DNA from: Mesorhizobium sp.
GTDB lineage: Bacteria > Pseudomonadota > Alphaproteobacteria > Rhizobiales > Rhizobiaceae
Length of the DNA: 64,000 nt
Assembly: GCF_023954305.1 (NCBI RefSeq)
Contig: NZ_JAMLIG010000001.1
Coordinates: forward strand, 992,001-1,056,000
Direction: 5' to 3'
Shown: piece by piece, positions 25,782 through 37,400 of the stretch
How positions within the stretch are numbered: position 1 is the first letter of the stretch
Layout of the letters: every line of letters begins with the position of its first letter
The notes under the pieces: model-generated
The model's input: the letters and a program-made list of their open reading frames with translations, nothing else
What the model was told of the DNA's origin: nothing
Database searches by the model: none
Translations under genes and position numbers: made by a program

Positions 25782-26650
25782 ATGGCACTGCTTGAAATCG
25801 AGAACCTCGTCGTCGAGTTCGACACCGCGCAAGGGCCGTTCCGGGCGGTCGACGGCGTATCGCTCAAGGTCGACGAGCGCGAGGTGCTGGCGATCGTCGG
25901 CGAATCCGGCTCGGGCAAGTCGGTGTCGATGCTGGCGGTGATGGGGCTTCTCCCCTGGACCGCGAAGGTGAGCGCCGACAAGATGAGCTTCGCCGGCACG
26001 GATCTGCTGAAGCTGGACGATGCCGAGCGCCGCAAGATCATCGGCAAGGACATGGCGATGATCTTCCAGGAGCCGATGGCGAGCCTCAACCCGTCCTTCA
26101 CGGTGGGATTCCAGATCGAGGAAGTCCTGAAGCTGCACATGAACATGGACAAGCGGCAGCGCCGCGAGCGGGCGACGGAGCTCTTGCGGCTCGTCGGCAT
26201 CCCCGATCCGGCGGAGCGGCTGGAGTCCTACCCGCACCAGATGTCGGGCGGTCAGTGCCAGCGCGTGATGATCGCGATGGCGATCGCCTGCAATCCCAAG
26301 CTGCTCATCGCCGACGAGCCGACCACGGCGCTCGACGTGACGATCCAAAAGCAGATCCTCGACCTGCTGGTTTCCCTGCAGGAGAAATACGGCATGGGCC
26401 TGATCATGATCACCCACAATATGGGGGTCGTGGCGGAAACGGCGGACCGGGTCATTGTGCAGTACAAGGGCCGCAAGATGGAAGAAGCCGACGTGCTCAC
26501 CCTCTTCGAGAACCCGAAGAGCAACTACACGCGCGCCCTGCTCTCGGCGCTGCCCGACAACGCCACCGGCGACAGGTTGCCGACCGTCTCCGACCTCATC
26601 TTCGAACAGGCGGCGCCCGCCGTCGTCACACCGCCGCTGGAGGGCCCGCT

Positions 26651-26654
<4 letters not shown>
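25782..26654 (+). CDS. ABC transporter ATP-binding protein, DppD type
   Basis: Cytoplasmic ATPase of the peptide importer; 290 residues. Walker A GESGSGKS, Q-loop FQEPMASLNP, signature SGGQCQRV, Walker B LLIADEPTTALD and the H-loop are present; the C-terminal oligopeptide-transporter extension is short. It starts two bases after the DppC stop. The listed ATG (MALLEIENL) is preferred to the longer frame that runs antiparallel through the permease gene. Its stop overlaps the next start by ATGA. Confidence 0.93.
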
Positions 26655-27487
<833 letters not shown>

Positions 27488-27539
27488 GGGCACCCCGCGG
27501 CCAAACCCGGCGGTTGACGGTCGGCCTTCATAGCGTTAT

Positions 27540-27555
27540 TTGGTCAACCAACCAA
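27540..27555. promoter_or_regulatory. Putative operator TTGGT-N6-ACCAA upstream of the epimerase gene
   Basis: TTGGTCAACCAACCAA lies 40 bases before the GTG start of the epimerase gene, just after a TTGACG hexamer (27514-27519) that could be a -35 box. The same architecture, matching at 13 of 16 positions, occurs at 31223-31238 before the SMP-30 gene. This suggests one repressor controls both, either the TetR protein encoded between them or an unlinked GntR/FadR-type regulator. Confidence 0.5.
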
Positions 27556-27595
27556 TTTCGTGCCCGAAGCCGGGCGCCGGACGAGGGAGGGTTGC

Positions 27596-28573
27596 GTGCG
27601 CGTGGCGGTGACGGGAGCCGGCGGGTTCGTCGGCAGCGCGCTGGTCGCTGCCCTGCTCGAGCCGGAAGGCGGACGCGGCCTGCCTCATCTGAGGCAACTC
27701 GTCGCCGTCGACACGGCATTGCCGGACTATGACGATGCGCGCGTCGTTTGCGCCGAAGGCGACCTGGCGGATCCTGTCTTCCGGGCCGGCCTGCTGGAAG
27801 AACCCTTCGACACCATGTTCCACATCGCCGCGATTCCCGGCGGCGCCACAACGCGCGATCCGGGTCTTGGCTGGCGGGTCAATGTCGAGTCGACCCTGGC
27901 CCTGCTCGACGGCCTGGCAGCGCAGAAGGCGCCGGCCCGGCTGGTGTTCTCCTCGTCGATCGGCGTTTTCGGCGGGCCGCTGCCGGCGGACAAGGTCGAC
28001 GACGACACGCTGCCGCTGCCGACGATGAGCTACGGCGCCCACAAGCTGATCGGCGAGACGTTGATCGCCGACTATGCGCGACGCGGGCTGGTCGACGGGC
28101 TGGCGCCGCGCCTGCCGGGCATCATCGCCCGGCCGCGGGTCATGGGCGGCCATCTGTCCGCCTATATGAGCGACATCCTGCATGCCATGGCGGCGGGCGA
28201 GGAATTCCTCTGTCCCGTCTCGCGCCAGGCGACCGGCTGGTTCATGTCGCGTGCCTGCTGCGTCGGCAATCTCCTGCACGCGGCCTCCCTGCCACGCAGT
28301 GCGGACCTTCCCCGCCGCGCGTTCAATCTGCCCGCGCTGCACCTCTCCATGGCGGAACTGATCGCCGGCGCCGAGGCGCATTTCGGCCAGTCGGCCGGCG
28401 GCCGGGTGCGCTTCGAACCGGATGCCGCGCTCGAGGCGCAATTTGGTGCATATCCGCCGCTCGCCACGCCGATCGCCGACCGGCTGGGCTTTTGCCATGA
28501 CGGGGATGCCCCGACGCTCGTCGCCCGCGCCCTTGGCCTCGCAATCGCACCGCAGACCGCAAGCGCGATTTGA
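27596..28573 (+). CDS. NAD-dependent epimerase/dehydratase family protein (DenD/D-erythronate dehydrogenase-like)
   Basis: Extended short-chain dehydrogenase with NAD-binding VTGAGGFVGSAL at the N-terminus and the catalytic YGAHK (near residue 146). Overall it resembles D-erythronate dehydrogenase (DenD): GARL-like start, FHIAAIPGGATTRDPGLG and the conserved RLPGIIARP. It probably oxidises a four- or five-carbon sugar acid. GTG 27596 is chosen because GAGGGAGG lies five bases upstream; the frame extends to 27560. With the SMP-30 lactonase gene nearby it suggests sugar-acid catabolism. Exact substrate unproven. Confidence 0.8.
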   Translation: MRVAVTGAGGFVGSALVAALLEPEGGRGLPHLRQLVAVDTALPDYDDARVVCAEGDLADPVFRAGLLEEPFDTMFHIAAIPGGATTRDPGLGWRVNVESTLALLDGLAAQKAPARLVFSSSIGVFGGPLPADKVDDDTLPLPTMSYGAHKLIGETLIADYARRGLVDGLAPRLPGIIARPRVMGGHLSAYMSDILHAMAAGEEFLCPVSRQATGWFMSRACCVGNLLHAASLPRSADLPRRAFNLPALHLSMAELIAGAEAHFGQSAGGRVRFEPDAALEAQFGAYPPLATPIADRLGFCHDGDAPTLVARALGLAIAPQTASAI

Positions 28574-28727
28574 GCCGATCCGCCGGCCACGTGGTCAGGT
28601 GAAGCGACGCGCAGGCTGACGCGAGCGGGTAACCGGCGAGCGGGCTTTCTCGCTTCCGGCGAATCGACTTATGTCACTGCTCCCGACTATCGTGTCGATG
28701 GCGGCGCACCAGCGGAAGGAAGAGAGC

Positions 28728-29033
28728 ATGATCATCGAAGTCGCGACGATCCGGGTGAAAGACGGGCTCGAAGCCGAATTCGAGGCGGCGGTCGGCAAGG
28801 CCGTCGATGTCTTCCGGCGCGCCGACGGCTGCCTCGGCCTCGTGCTCACCCGCTGCGTGGAGGACCCGTCGCATTACGACGTGGTCATCCGCTGGAAGAC
28901 GCTGGAGGACCATACGGTCGGCTTCCGCGGTTCGCCGCTGTTTGCCGAGTGGCGCGCGCTGGTCGGACCTTTCTTCGCAGAGCCGCCCTCGGTGAAGCAC
29001 TACGCCAACATGTTCGCGCCTGTCACGTTCTGA
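28728..29033 (+). CDS. Antibiotic biosynthesis monooxygenase (ABM)-domain protein
   Basis: Small dimeric alpha/beta-barrel protein of 101 residues (MIIEVATIRVKDGLEAEFEA start; HYDVVIRWKTLEDH and FRGSPLFAEWRALVG later), typical of the ABM/quinol-monooxygenase family. Members are cofactor-free oxygenases or structural dabb proteins. ATG 28728 follows AAGGAAGAGAG; a longer frame to 28671 lacks support. Same strand as the epimerase gene and probably co-expressed. Confidence 0.8.
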   Translation: MIIEVATIRVKDGLEAEFEAAVGKAVDVFRRADGCLGLVLTRCVEDPSHYDVVIRWKTLEDHTVGFRGSPLFAEWRALVGPFFAEPPSVKHYANMFAPVTF

Positions 29034-29183
29034 GCGGGGACGGTCGGAGATCCGCCTTCCACCGTCTACAACGAGACTGCGAGCGGTGACGAAGGCGCGG
29101 GCGGACGACGCGACCGGATGGGCCGAACTCGCCCCGCTGATCAACGCCGACTTGCCGGTCAAGCCGAAAAGGCATCCGGTCAT
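29034..29183 (-). pseudogene. Short-chain dehydrogenase (SDR) remnant with large internal deletion
   Basis: On the minus strand, ATG 29183 begins LFGLTGKSALISGASS, the classic N-terminal NAD-binding strand of an SDR. After only a few residues this passes into ARAFVTARSLVVDGG, the classic SDR C-terminal strand and tail. The intervening 200 or so residues are missing, so this is the scar of an in-frame deletion of an SDR gene. It abuts the ABM gene stop at 29033. Confidence 0.65.
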
Positions 29184-29239
29184 GAGATATTTTTGATCGG
29201 CCGCTCGACCAATCCAGGTACGCAGGCGCGCGCCGACCG

Positions 29240-29959
29240 TCAAATGCCGCGGATCTTCGGCGTAGCCCTCGGCCTGGCCAATCCGGCGAGGCCCTCGATG
29301 CCGCGGACAGAGAACCTGAGCAGCACCTTGTAGGCTTCATCGAGGTCGTCGGCCGTCACCTTGCCGCCCGAGAGCGAATCGAGGCGCCGGTTGCGCGACA
29401 GCGTCTGCAGCATCCCGACGAGAGCGAGCGAGAAGCCCCGCATCAGGAGGCCGCGGGGTATGTCGGGAAGCGCCGCGGCCAGCTTGTCGAGGAAGAGTTC
29501 TGCCGTCGGGTCGAAATTGTCGCGCAGCAGATGGAGCCAGCGATTGCTCTGGCCGAGCTGAGCCAGGATCAGGAGATAGGACGGCCAGCCTTCGCTGGCC
29601 TGCGTCATTTTCTCGAACAGCGGCCGCATGAATGCGTCGAGGATCGCCTCCGTCGTTGGATGCCCGGCGGCCTCGAGCGCGGCGAGACGTTTGCGCCGCA
29701 TGTCCGACAGGATGCTGGCACGGCGGGCGACGATGTCGGCGAACAGACGGTCCTTGGTGCCGAAATGATATGAAGCGAGGGCAAGCGTCACGTCCGCGCG
29801 CTGCGTGATGTCGCGCAGCGAAACGGTGTCGAAGGTCCGTTCGCCGAACAGCGCCTCGGCCGCGTCGAGAATCTTGTCGCGCGTGTTGTCGCCGGAGCCG
29901 GAAGACTTGCGCCGCCCGCCTCCTTCGACCCTCGCCACGTCCTCCAAAGCCTTGACCAC
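29240..29959 (-). CDS. TetR/AcrR family transcriptional regulator
   Basis: Ligand-responsive repressor of 239 residues. The TetR HTH covers about residues 24-70 (KILDAAEALFGERTFDTVSL, then RDITQRADVTLALASYHFGT), followed by a helical ligand-binding domain. A GTG start at 29959 preceded by GGGAG is chosen; a longer frame to 30085 adds a Pro/Gly-rich extension without homology. It lies between the ABM/epimerase genes and the SMP-30 gene and is the only regulator encoded in this group, so it is a candidate for the shared operator. Confidence 0.85.
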   Translation of the reverse strand: MVKALEDVARVEGGGRRKSSGSGDNTRDKILDAAEALFGERTFDTVSLRDITQRADVTLALASYHFGTKDRLFADIVARRASILSDMRRKRLAALEAAGHPTTEAILDAFMRPLFEKMTQASEGWPSYLLILAQLGQSNRWLHLLRDNFDPTAELFLDKLAAALPDIPRGLLMRGFSLALVGMLQTLSRNRRLDSLSGGKVTADDLDEAYKVLLRFSVRGIEGLAGLARPRATPKIRGI

Positions 29960-30085
29960 CTCTGATCTCCCTGCCCCGACTATCCCCGGATTCGACGGAG
30001 AGACAAGCGCACCGACGGCGAGCCTGGGCCGTGGCTTGCCGGCGTAACCTCCGCGGCGCCCTTCCGCGACCGGGACGCGCGGCAT

Positions 30086-31129
30086 TCAGCGCGACGGCAC
30101 AGTCGCGCGGCGCTCGTTCCAATGGATCAGCGGCAGTCCTGCGACCGGCGAGCGGAAGCAGGGGATCCGGTCGCCGCGGAGGCTACCGAGATAGACGGTC
30201 TTGAGATCCGGCCCGCCGAAGGTCAGGCTCGCCATCCACGGCGCGATCGTTCCGGTCGCGGCAGCCATCAGCGCCGGCGTGACACGGTTCTCGCGCCATG
30301 CCGCGTCGAGGGCGGCGGTGGCGTCTGCGACGCCGTCGTCGAGCAGCGTCAGCAGTTCGCCCTGCGGCGTGATCGCGATCAGCCGGTCGGCCATGATCAG
30401 CGTGCTCCAGAGGTTGCCGTAGACGTCGAACGCGATCCCGTCGCAGAAGCCGCCGACATTGTCCGGGCCGTAGGTCTCGCGGGCGCCCAGCACCCCCTCC
30501 GGCAGGACGCGGAAGCGCGAGACGCGCCGCGCCGTCGTCTCGGCGACGTAGAGATAGTCCTCCGCCGGATCGAAGCGCAGCTCGTTGGTGCCGCACAGCC
30601 CGTCGGCGACAATGCGCGCGCCCCTCTCGTCGATCAGCGCGATGTAGCCGTCATGGCTCATGGTCTCGACGTGGCGGGTCCATGGCACCATCCGGGTGGT
30701 AACGGTCAGCCAGAGCCGGCCGCGCGAGTCGCGCGTGACGAAGTTGGCCTTGCCCACGGGCCGGCCGTCGATCCTGTCGACGAGCGTGGTCGTCCGCCCG
30801 TCGCGGCTCGTCAGTTCGAGGGCATCGGTGCCGAAGTTCGCGATGAGCAGATTGCCGTCGGCGTCGAAAGCGAGCCCGTTCGGCAGGCTGCCCATCGTGT
30901 TCACGTATCGGTCCTCGAAGGACGAGCCGCCTTTCGCCGCGACGGTCGACTGGAGGATCAGCTGTTGCGTGCCGTCCGGCGCGATGCGCACGACGCCGCC
31001 GCGGCCGTCGGCGCTCCACAGCGTTCCGTCGGGCTCGGCGAGAATGCATTCGGGCCGCTCGAGGCCCGTGCCGACATAGCGGATGGCGGACCGGTCGACG
31101 GTCCAGCCCGCGAGCGGATTCACCGGCAT
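30086..31129 (-). CDS. SMP-30/gluconolactonase family protein
   Basis: Six-bladed beta-propeller lactonase, probably hydrolysing an aldonolactone in sugar-acid catabolism. Metal-ligand positions of the family are visible: Glu in PECILAEPDG near the N-terminus, Asn in LCGTNELRFDP and Asp in FCDGIAFDVYGN. ATG 31129 (MPVNPLAGW, after GGAGAGG) gives 347 residues and is preferred to the frame start at 31210. The operator palindrome at 31223-31238 lies about 95 bases upstream. Confidence 0.87.
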   Translation of the reverse strand: MPVNPLAGWTVDRSAIRYVGTGLERPECILAEPDGTLWSADGRGGVVRIAPDGTQQLILQSTVAAKGGSSFEDRYVNTMGSLPNGLAFDADGNLLIANFGTDALELTSRDGRTTTLVDRIDGRPVGKANFVTRDSRGRLWLTVTTRMVPWTRHVETMSHDGYIALIDERGARIVADGLCGTNELRFDPAEDYLYVAETTARRVSRFRVLPEGVLGARETYGPDNVGGFCDGIAFDVYGNLWSTLIMADRLIAITPQGELLTLLDDGVADATAALDAAWRENRVTPALMAAATGTIAPWMASLTFGGPDLKTVYLGSLRGDRIPCFRSPVAGLPLIHWNERRATVPSR

Positions 31130-31222
31130 GGGCCTCTCCCGCCGTCGCCAGCAGACGGACGCGGGCCGGCGCGGCAGGCCCTGTTCGGCGTATCGTCGGC
31201 GGTCATGCATCCTCTATCTGGG

Positions 31223-31238
31223 TTGGTCGTCCGACCAA
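31223..31238. promoter_or_regulatory. Putative operator TTGGTCG-TC-CGACCAA upstream of the SMP-30 gene
   Basis: A 7-bp perfect inverted repeat with a 2-bp centre. It matches the 27540-27555 site at 13 of 16 positions, including both TTGGT/ACCAA ends. It sits in the roughly 300-base region between the SMP-30 start and the RHS toxin start, which otherwise shows nothing recognisable except a weak TTGACG hexamer at 31375. Confidence 0.55.
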
Positions 31239-31433
31239 TAAGAGAAGAGTATGCGACGGATTGTCAAGGTACCTCGCGGCGTCGAGCGCACCGGGCCCGG
31301 CAGATGGGCACGATCCGCGGCCCGACCAGAGCCCCGCCCGCCGGTCATCCTGTTGAAAAGATCGAGGACTACAATTGACGATTGCAATGGTTGTGGCAAT
31401 CTGACGTTGTTTTTGCGGGATGGGGGTGGGGTC

Positions 31434-34400
31434 TTGAAGACGGCGTTCGCGCGGCTCGGGCTGGTTCTGGCGATCGGCCTGTTCTCTCTCGATGGTCTTG
31501 CGGAGACAGCGCCGCACCCGGATGTCGCGGCGAAGGCCGGCAGCCCGGCGATCGGCAATTCGTCGCGGGTGCTCGGCAATGACGGTCCTGGGCTGAAGGA
31601 AGAGACGCCGGACGAGAAGGTCGCGCCGCCTTCGGAGAAAGTGGACGTCGAGCCGGCGGAGGTCGAAAGCAAGGACGGAGACGAGAAGGCCGCCGAGGCG
31701 GAGGTCGCGCCCGCCGCGACCCCCGCACCTGAGGCAGGCCTGATCCCCGAGATCAAGGCGCCGACTTCGAATTTCCCCGAAGCCAAGGGCAATGGCAGCC
31801 TCGGCTATTCCTTCGCCATCGACGCACCGGATTTCCGCGGCCTCGAGCCGGAGATCGCGCTGACCTATCTCTCGTCGCGCAAGACCAAGACCGGCGGCAC
31901 CTATCAGGGCTGGCTCGGCTACGGCTGGGGCGTCGACGGCATCGCGGTGATCGAGCGCGCCCGGCCACGCGGCGGCGTGCCGGCGTACAACGCCAACGAC
32001 GTCTATGTGCTGAACGGCACCGAACTGGTGGCCTGCGTTTCGGGCATGGTGAGTCCGTCCTGTTCCACGGGCGGCACGCATGCGACGGAGAACGAGAGCT
32101 ACAACCGCATCAAATATCTTGCGAGCACGCTCCAATGGGAGATCACCGACCGCGCCGGCACGGTGACGACGCTCTCCGCCGTCGGCACGATCGCCAATGC
32201 CGGCACGCTGACCCCGGGCACCGAAGCGTACAACCTGGCCTACCAGTATCGCTGGCTGGTGACCTCGGTGACGGACACGCACGACAATGTCGTCACCTAT
32301 ACCTATGTCTGCCCCGCACTGCCGACCTGCTATCCGAACACTATCACCTACAACGGCTCGACGATCCGCTTCTACCGCGAGGCGCGGCCGGACTACCTGC
32401 TGGTTGCCAATGGCCGGACGCTGTCGACGATTGCCACCCGCGTCCGCACCATCGCGGTGCTGACGGGGGGCGTGCTGCGCGCGGCCTATGGCCTCGAATA
32501 CGACCAGGCGCCGGTGTCAGGCGCCTCGCGGCTCGTCAAGATCCGGCAGTTCGGGCGGGATGCCGCGGTGAACGCGTCCGGCGTGATCAGCGGCGGGACC
32601 GAGCGGCCGCAGACGGTGATGGCGTATGGAAACTACGCCTCGGGCTTCTCTGGTTATTTCGTAGCTCCCTGGAGCAGCGGCGGTTCACAGCTTGGCTTGC
32701 AAACCGTAGCCGTCGACGACGTGAACAATGACGGCAGACAGGAATTGGTCACGTATCATCATGAGTCCGAAGGCGCGAGGCTAAGGAGCGTATCATCTGC
32801 GAACGCCGTTGCGGTGCATCCTCTCCCCAGCAACCTGCTCAGCGATCTGTCCGGACGGTTTATCGGTGACCAGATCACCAAGCAATGGCTCGTGCCAAGC
32901 TCTACGAGTTCGGGTGGTTATGTTGAATTTGCAGCTAACCTCGCCGCTTCATTCGTCTCCTGCTCCGCCGCCAGCGAGCCGGCGATGCTTGTGGTATGTG
33001 AAAACATCGCTGAGGGACCGGCATTCGGCGGCAGGGTCGTCGCTGACGTGAGGGGCAATGGCATCGATGAGTTCGTGAAACCAACGACGACCGGTGGCAG
33101 TGCTCAGCCCTTCGGCGCACCGCCGAGTGACGTGCTGGGTGACGCTATCGATCGCATTCTGGGTCCCGGCAATACTGCCAGTCAGTTGTTCCTTCATAGC
33201 CGCAGCGGTACTGTTTGGTCCCAGACTCCTCTCGCGATGGTAGACCGGCTCGGTGCCGCTGCGCCTCGCAATTGCCTTAGCTCAGAACCAAAGGTGATGC
33301 TGAACTGCATTGTCGGCGATATTAACGGCGATGGCGTCGATGATTTCACCAATATAGGAACAAACTATTGGTTTTGCAGCCTCAACAGCTGTTCTCCTGA
33401 AGTACTATTGAGCATATACCTTGGCACTGGCGACCGGTTCATCAAAGTAAACACCGGCCTTGGGTACGGTGGCTTCACGAATGCCCAGGACACCTCGCTC
33501 ACGGATATCGATGGTGATGGCAGGTCAGAGCTTTTGACGTCCAGCATCGATCCAATCACGCAAATGCACTACCTTGAGTGGGGTCGCTTCCCGAACAATT
33601 CATCCGTTGCCTCTTCTCGGAAAGTTCTTTCGTTTCAGAGCCACCTGCCGAATGGCAACGCAGGTGGCGACTCAGATTCCAATTTCCAGCTCGTCTCCGG
33701 GCTCACGATGGCCGGGAGTGGGACAGGTGATTTGAATGGGGATGGACTGACGGATCTTCTGACTTCGACGGTTATGACGAACTCGGACGGTATGCCCTCG
33801 AAGAGCTACACGCTTCAGCTCTCCGTCGCTCCTCCGGTGCCGACCAACCTTCTCACCTCCGTCACCAACCAGCTCGGCGGCACGGCCTCGTTCGAATACC
33901 GGCCCTCGACGGTCTGGGCCAACGATTATCTGCCCTATCCGGTGCAGACGGTGACGAAGCTGACGGTGTCGGACGGGCGCGGGCAGAGCGCGGTCACCGA
34001 CTTCACCTATTCCGGCGGGCTGTTCGACCATCCGTCGAACAAGTTTTTGGGCTTCAGGAAGGTGATCGAGACCAAGCCGCTGGCCAATGGCGAGACGGCG
34101 CGGCCGAAGATCGAGACCACGTATCGGCAGGATGTCGCCAGCCACGGGCTCGTCCAGCGCGCCGACTTCAAGGACGGCGCGGGGGTCGTCCGCAAGTCGG
34201 TGATCGAGACCTGGACAGTCAATGCGACGGCAAAGCCCTACACGGCGCTCAACACCTCCACCACCACGGTGCTGACGCAAAACATCAGTCTCGCCACGCG
34301 CATCGACCGCGTCTTCGACGCCTACTCCAACATCACCAGCGAGAAGAACTACGGCCGTGTCGTGCCGCCGGGCGAGGCGGGTGCCGGCAGCGATATCGCC

Positions 34401-37400
34401 GGCGACGAGGTCTGGACATCGCGCAGCTTCAACCCGAACACCAGCGCCTACATCGTCTCGGCGCCGACCTCGGAGGCGATCCGCGACAATTTCGATTCGG
34501 CATCGCTCACCCTGCGCGGCACGGTCTATTATTACGACGGCCAGGCCGCCTACACCTCGCCGCCGGTCAAGGGCGACGTGACCAGGAAGCAGATCAGGAA
34601 GTCGCACGCGCTCGGCCAGATCATCTACGAGAACTTCACCTATGACAGCTGGGGCAACAAGCTCTCGGCGCTCGACGGCGCCGGCAACCGCACCGAATGG
34701 ACCTATGACGCGACGCGGCATCTGTTCGCGGTCGCCGAGCGCAGCCCGCGCTATTTTGCCAACGGATCGCTCCCTGCCGATACCCGCCATGCGACCAGCG
34801 CCAGCTTCGACGATGTCTGCCAGCAGCCGCTGACCCGCGTCGACCTGAACGACGTCACCCACACCTACGCCTACGACGCCTTCTGCCGGCTGATCGACTA
34901 CCGCAACACCGGGACCAACTTCTACCGGCTGATCTCCTATTTCAACGACGGCGCTCCGGCGAACCAGTCCTGGGTGGTCTACGAGCCGCTGCCGAACGCG
35001 GCAGGATCGTCCTACCTCGCCAGCTATTATGACGGCCGCGGCCGGGTCTGGCTGGAGCAGAAGCGCGGGGAGACGGCGTCGACACCGGTCAGGCGCACGC
35101 AGACCATCTACGACGCGCGCAACAACGTGGCGCGGAAGAGCCACCCCTACTTCAACGGCGAGACGCCGCAATATACCGAGACGACCTACGACTGGAACGA
35201 CCGGCCGATCACGGTCACCCATCCCGACGGCGCCTCGCGCACCAACTTCTACTATCTCGCCGCGACGCTCGGCTACACCTCGAACCTGCCGCTCGGCTAC
35301 GTCCGCACGGTCGACGAGCTCGGCCGCGCCTCGCAGACCTATTCGTCGAGCCAGGGCCAGGTGATCCGCATCGCCCGCCAGATGGAGGATGCCACCTGGC
35401 GCTACGAGTTCCGTTCCTGGGATCCGTTCGGCAAGCTCACCCAGGTGCGCGACAACGGCCTCGCCACCTGGTCCTACGCCTACGACAATCTCGGCAACCG
35501 CGTCTCGGCCACCGACCCCGACATGGGCTCATGGTCCTATGTCTACGACGCCGCCTCGCGCATGACGGAGCAGACCGACGCGCGCGGCGTGGTCACCGCG
35601 ATGAGCTACGACCAGCTCGGCCGGCTGACGGAGCGGCGCGTCACCTCGCCGGTGATCGCCAACCCCGTGCTGGCCGCCAACACCTACGACCAGGCGCGCG
35701 CCGGCTATCATAATGTCGGCCAGCTGACGACCTCGACCAACGGGGCAGCGACGCACCAGATCGACTGGCGCGCCTCGGGCAACGAGGTGCGGCGCATCTC
35801 GACGATCGCGGGCAAGTCGAACACCACCTCGCGCACCGAGGACCGCTCGCACAAGCCGATCCGCATGGCCTACGGCCCCTACACGCTCAACATCGGCGAC
35901 GCGGCGAACCCGTGGACCTACACCGTCAGCGGCGAGCTCCAGTCGATCCCCGGCACCATCGCCTCGATCGAATATGAAGCCGACGGCCAGACGAAGCGCA
36001 TCGATTATGCGAACGGCGTCTATACCACCTTCACCTATTCGCCGACGCGCCGCTGGCTGACGCGGATCGTGACCACAAGGCCGACCGGCACCAAGATCAT
36101 CGACAACAGCTACACCCGCGACGCGGCCGGCCGCATCCTGTCGATCGACGGTATCGGGACAGTGGAGGACTGGACCTATAGCTACAACAATCTCGACTGG
36201 CTGCTTAGTGCCACCAACGCCGGCAATGCCGCGCTGTCGGAAACCTTCACCTATTCCGCCACCGGCAACCTGCTCACCCGCACGCGGCTTTCCGGCGCAT
36301 TCACCTATCCGGGCACGCAGGCCGCGCGGCCGCATGCGCCGCTGACGCTGGGCAGCCGGACCTTCACCTACGACGCCAACGGCAACACCACCTATGACGG
36401 CCACCGCGCGCTCGTCTGGGACGAGGCCAACCGGCTGGCGCGGGTGACGATGCAGACCAGCCAGGTGATCGACTACGTCTACGGGCCGGACGGCGCACGC
36501 GCCAGGAAGACGCACCCCTTCGGCGCGACGCTCTATCCGTCGGCCGACGTCGAGATCGACGACACGCTGGCGACGTCGGACGCCTACACCCGCTATCCGC
36601 ACATGGACGTGAAGATCGTCGGCTACACCGTCTTCTTCCTGCACCGCGATCATCTCTCGTCCGTCCGCACCGTCACCAACTCGGCCGGCGCCGTGCACGA
36701 AACCACCGCCTATGCCGCCTATGGCGAGCGCACCAACGCCAGCTTCGACACGCAGAAAGGCTATATCGGCGAGCGCTACGACCCCGAGACCGGCCTGCTC
36801 TACCTCAACGCCAGATACATGGATCCGGCCTTCGGACGCTTCATCTCAGCGGATGACTGGGATCCGGTGATCGAGGGCGTGGGGACGAACCGGTATGCCT
36901 ATGCCGGGAATGATCCGGTCAATAAGAGTGATAAGAATGGGCATGCTGAAGGCGATCCGGGTTACTGGGGACCCGGACCCATTGGCCCTGCCGATACGGG
37001 AGTAAGGTCACTTGATATTGGCCTTAACTCGTTGGTTTCTGCCGCAAACTCCGCAATTAATCCTGCAATAGGGTTTTTCGCAGCTCTTGAACCGTACGAT
37101 GACGCAATTACAGGAATTGAGATGTCTGTGCCGGCCAGTCCGGCAACCGCACCCGCAAAAGGCATAGCGAAAGGCGTCGTAACAGCATCTCACCTAGCGG
37201 GCAGTCTGTTCGCAATATCAAGATCAAGAATAGCCCAAAAGGCTTTTGCCGTTTCTTTGCAGGCAGCCGGAAAATTGGGACCCGGTCAAAAGGCTCATCA
37301 TATAGTCGAGATCACCAACCCAAATGCACAGCCAGCAAGAGATGTTTTGTCGAAGTGGGGAATCGATTTAAACGATCCAGTGAATGGGGTAGGTTTGACA

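Noticed and set aside
33672..36698. Long minus-strand frames opposite the RHS toxin
   Set aside because: They mirror the repetitive YD-repeat coding strand and contain no recognisable protein.
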